From Parabacteroides faecis (GTDB taxonomy: Bacteria > Bacteroidota > Bacteroidia > Bacteroidales > Tannerellaceae), in the NCBI RefSeq assembly GCF_014647375.1, contig NZ_BMPB01000009.1:124001-188000 (forward strand): a DNA stretch of 64,000 bases. Reading direction: 5' to 3'. The translations under genes and the position numbers were made by a program. Numbering within the stretch: position 1 is the first letter of the stretch; every line of letters begins with the position of its first letter. This document shows positions 51,910-60,484 of the stretch, piece by piece. The notes under the pieces are model-generated. The model worked only from the letters and a program-made list of their open reading frames with translations, was not told the origin of the DNA and made no database searches.

Positions 51910-52028
51910 ATCTCTTATACATTATATATTATATTTCTTGATTATTTCCCTGATATTTCTTTTTAAGGTGCAAATATGGAAAAAATACCTGGGTTATAGA
52001 ATAATTCCCCTGCAGATTTCCTATTCGA

Positions 52029-52138
52029 TTCGTTATCTGTTTGCCTATCGATAATTGTGGGCAGACTTGTTCATAATTATCGACAAGTTTACCTATAATT
52101 GTCGACAGGTTTACCGACAATTATCGACAAGCAATTAC
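52029..52138. repeat. 22-bp-period array D (core ATAATTATCGACAAG), 5 units
   Basis: Units start at 52029, 52051, 52073, 52095 and 52117. Units 3 to 5 read ATAATTATCGACAAG, ATAATTGTCGACAGG and ACAATTATCGACAAG. Units 1 and 2 are degenerate but in phase (TTCGTTATC, ATAATTGTGGG). The remainder of units 3 and 4 begins TTTACC. Partial dyads such as GTCGAC are present. It lies 120 nt upstream of the M3 peptidase start and about 280 nt upstream of the glycogen-cluster promoter. Confidence 0.75.
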
Positions 52139-52419
52139 AATGTGAAGAAATAGTCTTCATTACATACGATTCTTTGTTTTATAACCCGTAGAATAAATAT
52201 TTTGTTCTCGTAATCAAGTGTAGTTGTCCGAAAGTAATGAAATTCGAACCTTTTTAGAGCAAGTCTAAGATATTCATAGTGTGGTGTATTTGATGTTTTT
52301 AACAACTTAGTATGTGTTTGACAACACATCTCTGGTCGTGCTACATTTTCTAATCTGTTATTTATCAATATCTTCGTTGTTTTAAAAAAATAGAGTTTCT
52401 AAATAAATATGAAAGCTAG

Positions 52420-52451
52420 TTTGTTTTTTTAGTTTTTAAGTGATACATTTG
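52420..52451 (+). promoter_or_regulatory. Promoter of the glycogen cluster
   Basis: TTTG at 52420-52423, exactly 20 nt, then TACATTTG at 52444-52451. Transcription would start near 52458, so translation cannot begin at the upstream in-frame codon at 52440 and the ATG at 52509 is preferred. Confidence 0.8.
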
Positions 52452-52508
52452 GTCTGGATATCATATCATTTTAATTATATAAGCATAAACTTAAAACCAA
52501 ATACAAAT

Positions 52509-54443
52509 ATGAGTTATCTTAAATTTGACAAAACAGTAATGATAAACCTGGAGGAGTCGTTGACTCGTGAAGTACTCCGAACCAACCGGACGGGGGCTTA
52601 TCATTGTACGACTGTTGTGGATTGTAATACAAGAAAATACCACGGATTACTCGTTATGCCTGTGCCCGAGATAGACGACGATAACCATGTGCTGCTTTCT
52701 TCACTGGATGAAACAGTGATCCAACATGGTGCGGAGTTCAACCTGGGTTTACATAAATACCAAGGGGATAACTTTAGCCCTAAGGGACATAAATATATCC
52801 GCGAGTATAGTTCAGATACAGTTCCACGTACACTCTATCGGGTTGGAGGGGTTATTTTTTCAAAGGAAAAAGTATTTTCTTTGTATGAAAACCGCATCAT
52901 GATCAAGTACACTCTTGAAGACGCCCATTCTGCAACCACCCTCCGTTTCCGCCCTTTCCTTGCTTTTCGTAGCGTAAAATCACTAACCCAGGCTAACGGG
53001 AATGTGAATCAGTCGTATACAGAAGTACCCAACGGGATAAAGACTTGCATGTATCATGGATATCCGGAATTATATATGCAGTTCAATAAGAAAGTGAAAT
53101 TTGTTTATGAACCTTATTGGTATAATGGGATTGAATACCCGAAAGAACAGGAGAGAGGTTATCCGTATAAGGAAGACCTGTATGTCCCCGGTTATTTTGA
53201 AATTCCTATCAAAAAGGGAGAATCAATCATATTCAGTGCCGGTGATAGTCCGGTTGCCACTACGCGTTTGAAGAGTTTGTATGAAAACGAGGTGAATGCC
53301 CGTACGCCGCGTACCAGCTTCTTTAACTGTCTGAAGAACTCGGCACAGCAATTTTATTTCCGTCCGAAAGAAGACGATGCTTATCTGCTGGCCGGCTATC
53401 CGTGGTTCAAAGTGCGTGCAAGAGACTTGTTTGTGGCACTTCCCGGTTGTACCCTGTCTATTGCCGACCCTGTGCGTTTTGAAAAGATTATGCACACAGC
53501 CATGCCGGCTGTAAGGGCTTATATGGCTGAAAATAAACCGGATGCAGTTATTCGTGAAATAGATGAACCAGATGTGTTCCTGTGGGCTATCTGGGCTATA
53601 CAACAGTATGCCAGAGAGGCAGGTATCGAACGTGCCAAAGAACTGTATGGAGAATTTGTGAATGAGATATTAGAGTTTATCTCCGGGCAGAAACATCCGG
53701 ATATGAAGGTGATGGAAAATGGCCTGCTATTTGCCAATGGCCGCGATAAAGCGATTACCTGGATGAACTCGACCATAAACGGTAAACCTGTTGTACCTCG
53801 TTCCGGTTATATAGTAGAGTTCAATGCCCTGTGGTATAACGCTCTTTGTTTCTATACAGAATTGATGGGCGGCGTGCCAATCGAAAAATACGATAAGCTG
53901 ATCAAGGCAATGGATATTTCTTTCCAGGAAACATTCGTGAATGGATATAACTATCTGTTTGATTCGGTGAATGGTTCTATTGTGGATTGGAGTGTACGTC
54001 CTAATATGATCTTTGCTGTTTCTGTTCCTTATTCTCCGCTGACGAGAGTTCAGAAACGCAGCGTCGTAGATATCGTTACGAAAGAACTGTTGACACCTAA
54101 AGGACTGCGTTCGCTTAGTCCGAAGAGTGAAGGCTACAGACCTTATTATGTCGGTCCGCAATACGAGCGTGATCAGGCTTACCATCAAGGTACGGCATGG
54201 CCCTGGTTATTGGGAGCGTATCTGGAAGCTTATCTTCGGGTATTCGGAAAGAGCGGTGTCTCTTTTGCCGAACGTATGTTGATAAGTATGGAGGATGAAA
54301 TGTCATTGCATTGCATCGGTACTATACCGGAGTTGTTCGATGGTAACCCACCGTTCACCGGTCGTGGTGCTATTTCGTTTGCAATGAATGTGGCCGCTAT
54401 TCTCAGGGTAGTGGATTTATTGAAGAAGTATAACGCCGAATAA
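52509..54443 (+). CDS. Glycogen debranching enzyme (amylo-alpha-1,6-glucosidase, GH133-like)
   Basis: Starting at ATG 52509 gives 644 residues. The N-terminal domain has LTREVLRTNRTGAYHCTTVV, TRKYHGLLVMPVP and SSLDETVIQHG. The (alpha/alpha)6 catalytic part has YLLAGYPWFKVRARDLFVALPG (quoted as AGYPWFKVRARDLFVALPG), VMENGLLFANGRDKAITWM, PRSGYIVEFNALWYNAL, and DQAYHQGTAWPWLLGAYLEA. This is the archaeal/Bacteroidota GDE type that removes alpha-1,6 branch stubs of glycogen. It heads a three-gene run with a GT4 and a GH57 protein. Confidence 0.92.
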   Translation: MSYLKFDKTVMINLEESLTREVLRTNRTGAYHCTTVVDCNTRKYHGLLVMPVPEIDDDNHVLLSSLDETVIQHGAEFNLGLHKYQGDNFSPKGHKYIREYSSDTVPRTLYRVGGVIFSKEKVFSLYENRIMIKYTLEDAHSATTLRFRPFLAFRSVKSLTQANGNVNQSYTEVPNGIKTCMYHGYPELYMQFNKKVKFVYEPYWYNGIEYPKEQERGYPYKEDLYVPGYFEIPIKKGESIIFSAGDSPVATTRLKSLYENEVNARTPRTSFFNCLKNSAQQFYFRPKEDDAYLLAGYPWFKVRARDLFVALPGCTLSIADPVRFEKIMHTAMPAVRAYMAENKPDAVIREIDEPDVFLWAIWAIQQYAREAGIERAKELYGEFVNEILEFISGQKHPDMKVMENGLLFANGRDKAITWMNSTINGKPVVPRSGYIVEFNALWYNALCFYTELMGGVPIEKYDKLIKAMDISFQETFVNGYNYLFDSVNGSIVDWSVRPNMIFAVSVPYSPLTRVQKRSVVDIVTKELLTPKGLRSLSPKSEGYRPYYVGPQYERDQAYHQGTAWPWLLGAYLEAYLRVFGKSGVSFAERMLISMEDEMSLHCIGTIPELFDGNPPFTGRGAISFAMNVAAILRVVDLLKKYNAE

Positions 54444-54455
54444 AACAAGTACCAG

Positions 54456-55718
54456 ATGAAAGCATTGATGTTTGGATGGGAATTTCCTCCGCATATCCTG
54501 GGAGGATTAGGAACGGCCAGTTATGGACTGACCAGAGGCATGGCTATGCAGCCGGATATGGATATAACATTTTGTATACCGAAACCCTGGGGCGATGAAG
54601 ACCAGAGTTTTCTTAAAATCATAGGAGTTTGTAATGTCCCGATCGTGTGGCGCGATGTAGACATGGAACATGTGAAAAATCGCTTGTCCAAGTTTATGGA
54701 CCCACAGAAATATTTTGAATATCGTGACCATATATATGCAGACTTCAGTTATCGTCATGTGAACGACCTGGGGTGTATGGAATTCTCCGGACGTTATCCG
54801 GATAATTTGCTGGAAGAGATCAATAACTATTCCATTGTAGCCGGTGTAATTGCTCGTACAGAGCAGTACGATATAATACATGCACACGACTGGCTGACTT
54901 ATCCGGCCGGTATCCATGCAAAGAATGTCAGCGGTAAGCCTCTGGTGATTCATGTGCATGCAACCGATTACGACAGAAGTCGCGGTAATGTGAACCCGGA
55001 TGTATATGCTATCGAAAAGAACGGTATGGATAATGCCGATCATATTATGACTGTTAGTAACCTGACTCGTCAGACGGTAATTGAAAAATATCATCAGGAC
55101 CCGTCGAAAGTAACGACCGTTCATAATGCAGTGGAACCAATGAGTCCCGAAATCCTGGCTATCCAGGATAAGAAGGGAGTGAAAGATAAAGTAATCACGT
55201 TCCTGGGACGTATTACTATGCAGAAAGGCCCTGAATATTTTGTGGAAGCAGCAGCTAAAGTGTTGGCTAAAGCTCCGAAAACACGCTTTGTGATGGCTGG
55301 TAGCGGTGATATGATGAATAAGATGATCCGTTTGGCGGCTGAACGCAATATTTCCGACCGTTTCCATTTTACCGGATTTATGAAAGGTAAACAAGTGTAC
55401 GAAGTGCTCAAGGCTAGTGATGTGTATGTAATGCCTTCTGTATCAGAGCCGTTTGGTATATCTCCGCTTGAAGCCATGCAATGTGGTGTCCCGTCTATAA
55501 TTTCAAAACAGTCGGGTTGTGCGGAGATTCTGGACTATGCGGTGAAGGTGGATTATTGGGATATTGAAGCGATGGCTGATGCCATGTATTCTATTATTAC
55601 CTATCCGGCTATGCATGAATTCCTGAAAGTGGAAGGAAAGAAAGAGGTAGATAATATCAAGTGGGAATATGCCGGACAGAAAGTTCGCCGTATCTACGAA
55701 CAAGTGATTAATAAATAA
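54456..55718 (+). CDS. GT4-family glycosyltransferase (glycogen-synthase-like)
   Basis: A 420-residue GT-B protein. FGWEFPPHILGGLGTASYGL opens the N-domain; HAHDWLTYPAGIHAK and HATDYDRSRGN follow. The C-domain has ITFLGRITMQKGPEYFVEAA (nucleotide-sugar binding) and the E-x7-E motif SEPFGISPLEAMQCGVPSI. Its place between the debranching enzyme (12-nt gap) and the GH57 amylase (30-nt gap) supports an alpha-glucan synthase role, likely extending glycogen from a nucleotide-glucose donor. It is GT4 by look rather than canonical GlgA (GT5). Confidence 0.88.
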   Translation: MKALMFGWEFPPHILGGLGTASYGLTRGMAMQPDMDITFCIPKPWGDEDQSFLKIIGVCNVPIVWRDVDMEHVKNRLSKFMDPQKYFEYRDHIYADFSYRHVNDLGCMEFSGRYPDNLLEEINNYSIVAGVIARTEQYDIIHAHDWLTYPAGIHAKNVSGKPLVIHVHATDYDRSRGNVNPDVYAIEKNGMDNADHIMTVSNLTRQTVIEKYHQDPSKVTTVHNAVEPMSPEILAIQDKKGVKDKVITFLGRITMQKGPEYFVEAAAKVLAKAPKTRFVMAGSGDMMNKMIRLAAERNISDRFHFTGFMKGKQVYEVLKASDVYVMPSVSEPFGISPLEAMQCGVPSIISKQSGCAEILDYAVKVDYWDIEAMADAMYSIITYPAMHEFLKVEGKKEVDNIKWEYAGQKVRRIYEQVINK

Positions 55719-55748
55719 CGACAAGACAAAAATTAAAACAATTATATT

Positions 55749-57056
55749 ATGAAAACGATCTGCTTTTATTTTCAGATACATCAGCCGTTCCGCCTGAAAA
55801 GATACCGTTTCTTTGATATCGGAAACGACCATTATTACTATGATGACTTCCAGAATGAAGAAATTATGCGTCGTATAGCTGAACGTTGCTATTTGCCGGC
55901 TAACAAGGCAATCCTGGAAATGATCAAAACAAGTGGTGGCAAATTTAAAGTTGCATTCTCTATTTCCGGTTTGGCTTTGGAGCAGATGGAGATCTATTCT
56001 CCGGAAGTGATCGATAGCTTTAAGGAGTTGGCAGCTACAGGCAATGTGGAATTCCTGGCTGAAACATATGCTCACTCGCTGGCTTCTTTGGGCGAGAATA
56101 TCGAAGAGTTTCAGGATCAGGTAAAGAAACATAAGCAAAAGATACACGACCTGTTCGGTGTAAAACCGAAAGTGTTCCGTAATACAGAATTGATCTATTC
56201 AGACGATATTTCTGATGCAGTTTATAAGATGGGTTTCAAGGGTATGTTGACTGAAGGTGCAAAACATATTCTGGGATGGAAGAGTCCGAATTATATGTAT
56301 AGCTCTTGTATACAGCCTCAATTGAAACTGCTGTTGAAGAACGACCGTTTCAGTGAAGATTTATCTTTGCGTTTCAACAACTATAACTGGAATGAATATC
56401 CGTTGACTGCAGATAAATATATTTCATGGATCGCGGCTACTCCGGATTCGGAACAGATTATAAATCTGTTTATGAATTATGAAGTGTTGGGTTCTTTAAA
56501 TCCGGCAGAAACTGGTATATTCGATTTCTTTAAGGCATTGCCTCGTTTTGCAGCTGACAAGGGAATCGGTTTCTCTACACCATCGGAAGTGTTTGCTTTG
56601 CTGAAACCGGTTGATTCGATTTCTGTTCCTTATCCGATGTCATGGGTTGATGAAGAAAAGGACTGCAGCTCCTGGTTAGGTAATGTCCTGCAACAGGAAG
56701 CATTCCATAAGATTAACAGCATAAGCGAACGTGTTGGCCTGGTAGAAGAACGTCGTATTAAACAAGACTGGAATTATTTACAGAGTAGCGATCATTTCTT
56801 CTATATGAGTACGAAGCATGGAAATAGCGGTTTTAGTCCGTATGATAATCCGTATGATGCATTCAATAACTATATGAATGTTTTATCTGATTTCATTGCC
56901 CGTGTAAATGCTCAGTTCCCGGAAACAATCGAAAACGAGGAACTTAACTCACTTCTTACAACAATCAAGAATCAGGGAGAAGAGATTGAAGATCTTCAGA
57001 AAGAGCTTGAAAAGTTGAAAAAGAAAACAACAACGAAGAAGAAAACGGAAGCGTAA
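55749..57056 (+). CDS. GH57-family alpha-amylase / glycoside hydrolase
   Basis: A 435-residue protein beginning ICFYFQIHQPFRLKRYRFFD (quoted as FYFQIHQPFRLKRY), the GH57 motif 1. Others are FKVAFSISGLALEQM, EFLAETYAHSLA, KVFRNTELIYSDDISDAVYKMGFKGMLTEG (quoted as VFRNTELIYSDDI, with the candidate nucleophile Glu) and NYEVLGSL. The C-terminus ends in a charged coiled coil (EEIEDLQKELEKLKKK) and a lysine-rich tail. It acts on alpha-glucans in the cytoplasm, matching its glycogen-gene neighbours. No signal peptide. Confidence 0.9.
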   Translation: MKTICFYFQIHQPFRLKRYRFFDIGNDHYYYDDFQNEEIMRRIAERCYLPANKAILEMIKTSGGKFKVAFSISGLALEQMEIYSPEVIDSFKELAATGNVEFLAETYAHSLASLGENIEEFQDQVKKHKQKIHDLFGVKPKVFRNTELIYSDDISDAVYKMGFKGMLTEGAKHILGWKSPNYMYSSCIQPQLKLLLKNDRFSEDLSLRFNNYNWNEYPLTADKYISWIAATPDSEQIINLFMNYEVLGSLNPAETGIFDFFKALPRFAADKGIGFSTPSEVFALLKPVDSISVPYPMSWVDEEKDCSSWLGNVLQQEAFHKINSISERVGLVEERRIKQDWNYLQSSDHFFYMSTKHGNSGFSPYDNPYDAFNNYMNVLSDFIARVNAQFPETIENEELNSLLTTIKNQGEEIEDLQKELEKLKKKTTTKKKTEA

Positions 57057-57064
57057 TAATACTG

Positions 57065-57098
57065 AAAAAGACTGATTCGTAGAGTCAGTCTTTTTTTT
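57065..57098 (+). terminator. Terminator of the glycogen cluster
   Basis: AAAAAGACTGA pairs with TCAGTCTTTTT around a 9-nt loop, then further T residues. It is 9 nt after the GH57 stop. Confidence 0.85.
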
Positions 57099-57119
57099 GT
57101 ATAAGTTAGTTTAAGCAAT

Positions 57120-57157
57120 AAAAAAGCGGATAATCAAATAAGATTACTCGCTTTTTT
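57120..57157 (-). terminator. Terminator facing the DUF4270 gene
   Basis: AAAAAAGCG pairs with CGCTTTTTT, with an inner TAATC/GATTA stem. T runs lie on both strands; it is placed to end the minus-strand DUF4270 gene that stops at 57175. Confidence 0.75.
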
Positions 57158-57174
57158 ATATGATATAAAGTTTA

Positions 57175-58557
57175 TTATTTGTACTCTGTTGTTGTTACAA
57201 TAATTTTTGTAGCATCTTCGGATTTAAGTAATTTCACTCCTGAAGGTAATAAATAGTTATTTAATGCAGTTGTATATGTTTGAGATTGGCCGTAATAACT
57301 ATTTGATTTAGCTGTAATACGTTCAACCGGAATCAAAAGTAATACCATATCTTTATCCGGATTGTTCTTTATATGCTCTTGCATTAAATTAGCGATATTT
57401 CCGAATGGATAAGACCGACTGCTGGCATTATAGTCTGCACGGAATGCCGTTTTATTATCCTCTATCTTATTATTAACAAAGAATGTTGGCAAAGAATCTT
57501 TAGGCAATAATAATAAATTAGCAGGAGCCGGAAGTGCCCATTGCCATTCTTCCTGTGGATACGCTTTCATTGTCAGAGGAATATTGTTGATAACCCGGTC
57601 TCCTATTCTATCAACGATATCCTGTGCAGGAATAGTTAACTGGGTATATACACCGGCTGGTGTTTTCAGATAAGCTATTGAATCACTCGGTTCCAATAAC
57701 GAGTTTAAATCCGTATTCTTGAAACGGTTCAACTGCAATACTTCTTTTGTAACATTGAATGTTTCACTAGCACGTGCAGTCGAATCCTGCCCTTGGCTAC
57801 CTTTCAAATTGTATTTATAATAAATAGAAATAGCAGAATAGTTGATTTGTAGGATATTTCCGCTACCATATGTGTTGGTAACATACAAACCCTGAAAGAA
57901 TTTATTGAAATTCTCCTGGCTATTAAATGTACTCGGATTCTTGACTGACTCATCGTAAAACTTCTGACCGAACTCTTTTGGCATTCGGATTGTGATAGTC
58001 GGGGTATATAGTGGGTAACCATCACTGTCTTTTGCTCCTCTGATACTATCAGGGATTGAATTGTCATATGCTGTATAGGTCTGCATACCTAGTGATTGCG
58101 TCATATCGCAATATTCCAGCGGATCGAAGTTTGTATAGAAATCCCTTTCCAGTTCTTTAGTTACCTGATATATCTGAGCACGCATAGGAGCTAATGAATC
58201 ACCAACCCAGGCACTGTTCTGATACATGATCTTAAAATCGACCGAGTCTATCTGACCGTTGATAGGTTCCTTTTTAAATTTGAAATCATCCGGACAGTAG
58301 AACTGGCAGATGTAATCAGATTTCACATTACCGTACAACGGATCATAAAACTCGCCGAGTAGTCCACTAGTAGTTCTTGCATATACCGAATCCATCAGCA
58401 AGGTTGTTGCTTGCATCTGGAACGTATCTACATACACGGGCATTTTGTCTCCGTCAGGCTGAATTGTCGAGCCAACCAGATTCAAATCATCACTACACCC
58501 ACTCAGGATTGTTATTCCCAAGCCCAGGCCAATTAATAAAGGCTTGATATTCATCAT
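57175..58557 (-). CDS. DUF4270 lipoprotein
   Basis: A 460-residue lipoprotein (lipobox TILSGCSDD). The family pattern is seen: NLVGSTIQPDGD near the start, VDTFQMQATTLLMDSV, GLLGEFYDPLYGNVKSDYICQF (quoted as LGEFYDPLYGNVKSDYICQF) and SIDPF-like later parts such as VDFKIMYQ. The DUF4270 family is widespread in Bacteroidota with no established role. It follows the one-domain glycogen-synthase-like gene by 11 nt on the same strand, a pairing that looks conserved from memory. It is predicted to be at the outer membrane or periplasm. Confidence 0.83.
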   Translation of the reverse strand: MMNIKPLLIGLGLGITILSGCSDDLNLVGSTIQPDGDKMPVYVDTFQMQATTLLMDSVYARTTSGLLGEFYDPLYGNVKSDYICQFYCPDDFKFKKEPINGQIDSVDFKIMYQNSAWVGDSLAPMRAQIYQVTKELERDFYTNFDPLEYCDMTQSLGMQTYTAYDNSIPDSIRGAKDSDGYPLYTPTITIRMPKEFGQKFYDESVKNPSTFNSQENFNKFFQGLYVTNTYGSGNILQINYSAISIYYKYNLKGSQGQDSTARASETFNVTKEVLQLNRFKNTDLNSLLEPSDSIAYLKTPAGVYTQLTIPAQDIVDRIGDRVINNIPLTMKAYPQEEWQWALPAPANLLLLPKDSLPTFFVNNKIEDNKTAFRADYNASSRSYPFGNIANLMQEHIKNNPDKDMVLLLIPVERITAKSNSYYGQSQTYTTALNNYLLPSGVKLLKSEDATKIIVTTTEYK

Positions 58558-58568
58558 TTTTCTCTCAC

Positions 58569-59387
58569 TTATTTAGAATCTAATACGACATCGTAAAATT
58601 CGTTGAATGCATCCATATAAGTTTCCGGCGATTGATAAGGAAGGAACGGAGTGTCCTTTTTAGTGGCGATATAATCCAGGATATCCTGATTGATCGTTTC
58701 ACTACCTTGTATCACGCCATCTGCCATATCGATAGCCAGTTTAGTCAGGCCGACAAAGCTGGTATCAGCTTTGATGCCTTTCAGGTCACTGTCTTTTGCA
58801 CCGTCAGTTTTCAGCTTGTGGGCCAATTCTTTTCTTAACGGTGAATTAAAGTCATCATTATAAATAGAGTAGACTATTTTTGCATTTTTAAGACATGGAT
58901 CGTCTGCATACATTCTTTTTATATATAATGCAGTCAGTGCAGACATCCATCCGTGACAATGTATCACATCCGGGATCCAGCGAAGTTTCTTCACTGTTTC
59001 CAATACACCACGTACATAGAAGATAGAACGGTCGTCGTTATCTTCATAATCATTCCCATTCTCATCGCTAACAGTATGTTTACGCTGGAAGAAGTCTTCA
59101 TTATCAATGAAGTACACCTGCATGCGTGCGGCCTGAATGGATGCTACCTTGATGATCAGCGGGTGATCCGTATCATCAATGATAAGGTTCATACCTGACA
59201 AGCGGATTACTTCGTGCAACTGATTGCGTCGCTCGTTGATATTTCCGAATTTAGGCATGAAAGTTCTGATCTCGCGACCACGCTCCTGAATGCCTTGCGG
59301 CAGATTCCTGCATATCGTTGCAATCTCAGATTCGGGAAGGTAGGGTGTTATTTCTTGGGCTATAAACAAGATTTTTTTTGCATCCAT
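58569..59387 (-). CDS. One-domain glycogen/starch-synthase-like protein (GT5 N-terminal part)
   Basis: Starting at ATG 59387 gives 272 residues; the upstream frame adds 17 residues before the typical start DAKKILFIAQEITPYLPES. It matches the N-terminal Rossmann domain of GT5 starch synthase (ILFIAQEITPYLPESEIATI, RGREIRTFMPKFGNINERR, WIPDVIHCHGWMSALTAL). There is no second (C-terminal) GT-B domain holding the E-x7-E donor site, so catalysis alone is doubtful. It may be a non-catalytic glycogen-binding protein. A TATCTTTG element lies upstream. It is divergent from panC. Confidence 0.82.
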   Translation of the reverse strand: MDAKKILFIAQEITPYLPESEIATICRNLPQGIQERGREIRTFMPKFGNINERRNQLHEVIRLSGMNLIIDDTDHPLIIKVASIQAARMQVYFIDNEDFFQRKHTVSDENGNDYEDNDDRSIFYVRGVLETVKKLRWIPDVIHCHGWMSALTALYIKRMYADDPCLKNAKIVYSIYNDDFNSPLRKELAHKLKTDGAKDSDLKGIKADTSFVGLTKLAIDMADGVIQGSETINQDILDYIATKKDTPFLPYQSPETYMDAFNEFYDVVLDSK

Positions 59388-59415
59388 TCTGTAAACTAGT
59401 TTTATAAAGACGGCA

Positions 59416-59423
59416 CAAAGATA
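59416..59423 (-). promoter_or_regulatory. -7 element of the GT5-like/DUF4270 pair
   Basis: CAAAGATA on the plus strand is TATCTTTG on the minus strand, 29 nt before ATG 59387. It supports the shorter start. Confidence 0.5.
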
Positions 59424-59488
59424 ATAAATTTCTTTCATTTACGGTAATTATTTATTTGCTTTGCACCGTCAATAAGCATCTAAAAAAG

Positions 59489-60331
59489 ATGAAAATAGTA
59501 AACAGCATCCAAGAATTGAAGCGTTATCTTGCCGAAGAAAGGCAGCATAACAGGAAAATAGGCTTTGTTCCCACCATGGGAGCATTACATAACGGACACC
59601 TGAGCCTGGTTAAGCGTTGTGTAGAAGAGAACGATGTATGCGTTGTCAGCGTCTTCGTTAATCCGACCCAGTTTAATGACAAAAATGACCTTGCCACTTA
59701 TCCCCGTACACTGGATAATGACTGTGCATTATTGGAACCGGCCGGTTGTAATTATGTATTTGCTCCTACAGAAGCAGAGATGTATCCCGAACCGGATACA
59801 CGGACTTTTGACTTTGGAACCGTATCGGCAGTGATGGAAGGTGCTCGCCGTCCGGGACACTTTAACGGTGTTGCCCAGATCGTCAGCAAACTCTTTTATG
59901 CCGTGGAACCGGATAATGCTTATTTCGGGGAAAAGGATTTCCAGCAGATCGCCGTGATCCGTGCGATGGTAAAACAGTTGAACATTCCGGTAAAAATTAA
60001 TGCCTGCCCGATTCTCCGGGAGGATGACGGACTGGCTTTAAGTAGCCGTAATGTCCGATTAACGTCGGAACAACGTCAAAAAGCGCCCCTGATTGCACGT
60101 ACGTTAAAAGAAAGTACTAACTTTGCAGCCGGAAAAAGCGTACAGGAGGTGATCGAATTTGTTGTGAATACAATCAATGCGGATCCTGTTATGCGTGTTG
60201 AATACTACGAAATCGTAGACGGATACACGATGGAATCGATTAAAAACTGGTCGGACGCCGATTATGTAGTGGGCTGTATCACCGTTTATTGCGGTGAAGT
60301 TCGGTTGATCGATAATGTAAAATATAAATAG
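59489..60331 (+). CDS. panC: Pantothenate synthetase (pantoate-beta-alanine ligase)
   Basis: Starting at ATG 59489 gives 280 residues. [17 protein letters not shown] has the HxGH ATP site, [39 protein letters not shown] (quoted as [17 protein letters not shown] and YFGEKDFQQ) and [13 protein letters not shown] follow. It joins pantoate and beta-alanine with ATP to give pantothenate, the CoA precursor. panD, which makes the beta-alanine, follows 150 nt later, with array E between. Confidence 0.95.
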   Translation: MKIVNSIQELKRYLAEERQHNRKIGFVPTMGALHNGHLSLVKRCVEENDVCVVSVFVNPTQFNDKNDLATYPRTLDNDCALLEPAGCNYVFAPTEAEMYPEPDTRTFDFGTVSAVMEGARRPGHFNGVAQIVSKLFYAVEPDNAYFGEKDFQQIAVIRAMVKQLNIPVKINACPILREDDGLALSSRNVRLTSEQRQKAPLIARTLKESTNFAAGKSVQEVIEFVVNTINADPVMRVEYYEIVDGYTMESIKNWSDADYVVGCITVYCGEVRLIDNVKYK

Positions 60332-60361
60332 CTGGTAAATAAGGAGATATATCTGTTCGGA

Positions 60362-60449
60362 AAAAGTCAGGACTTTTGATTATAAAAGTCCCTTATTTTG
60401 AAGACAAAAGTCCCTTATTTTAAATGCAAAAGACCCTACTTTTGTTTGA
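60362..60449. repeat. 22-bp-period array E (core AAAAGTCCCTTATTTT), 4 units
   Basis: Units start at 60362, 60384, 60406 and 60428. Cores are AAAAGTCAGGACTTTT (a perfect 7-bp dyad with an AG centre), AAAAGTCCCTTATTTT twice, and AAAAGACCCTACTTTT. The last 6 bp of each unit differ (GATTAT, GAAGAC, AAATGC, GTTTGA). The array fills most of the panC-panD gap and so would be present in any panCD transcript as a series of weak hairpins. Confidence 0.8.
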
Positions 60450-60484
60450 GGGACATTTAATGATAATCAAATTATATAAAAACG

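Larger units (their letters stand above)
51910..52508. other. 599-nt divergent gap between M3 peptidase and glycogen cluster
   Basis: Holds array D (52029-52138) and the promoter of the glycogen cluster (52420-52451). I looked at a possible minus frame at 52135-52368; it has no family resemblance and no ribosome-site support, so I leave it out. The rest is AT-rich with no further structure I can support. Confidence 0.6.

Noticed and set aside
52135-52368. Minus-strand frame of 77 codons in the glycogen-cluster gap
   Set aside because: No family match and no promoter support; its end touches array D.
3102-60449. Calling the 22-bp arrays CRISPR
   Set aside because: Units are too short, cores are degenerate, spacers are 6-10 bp and there are no cas genes nearby.
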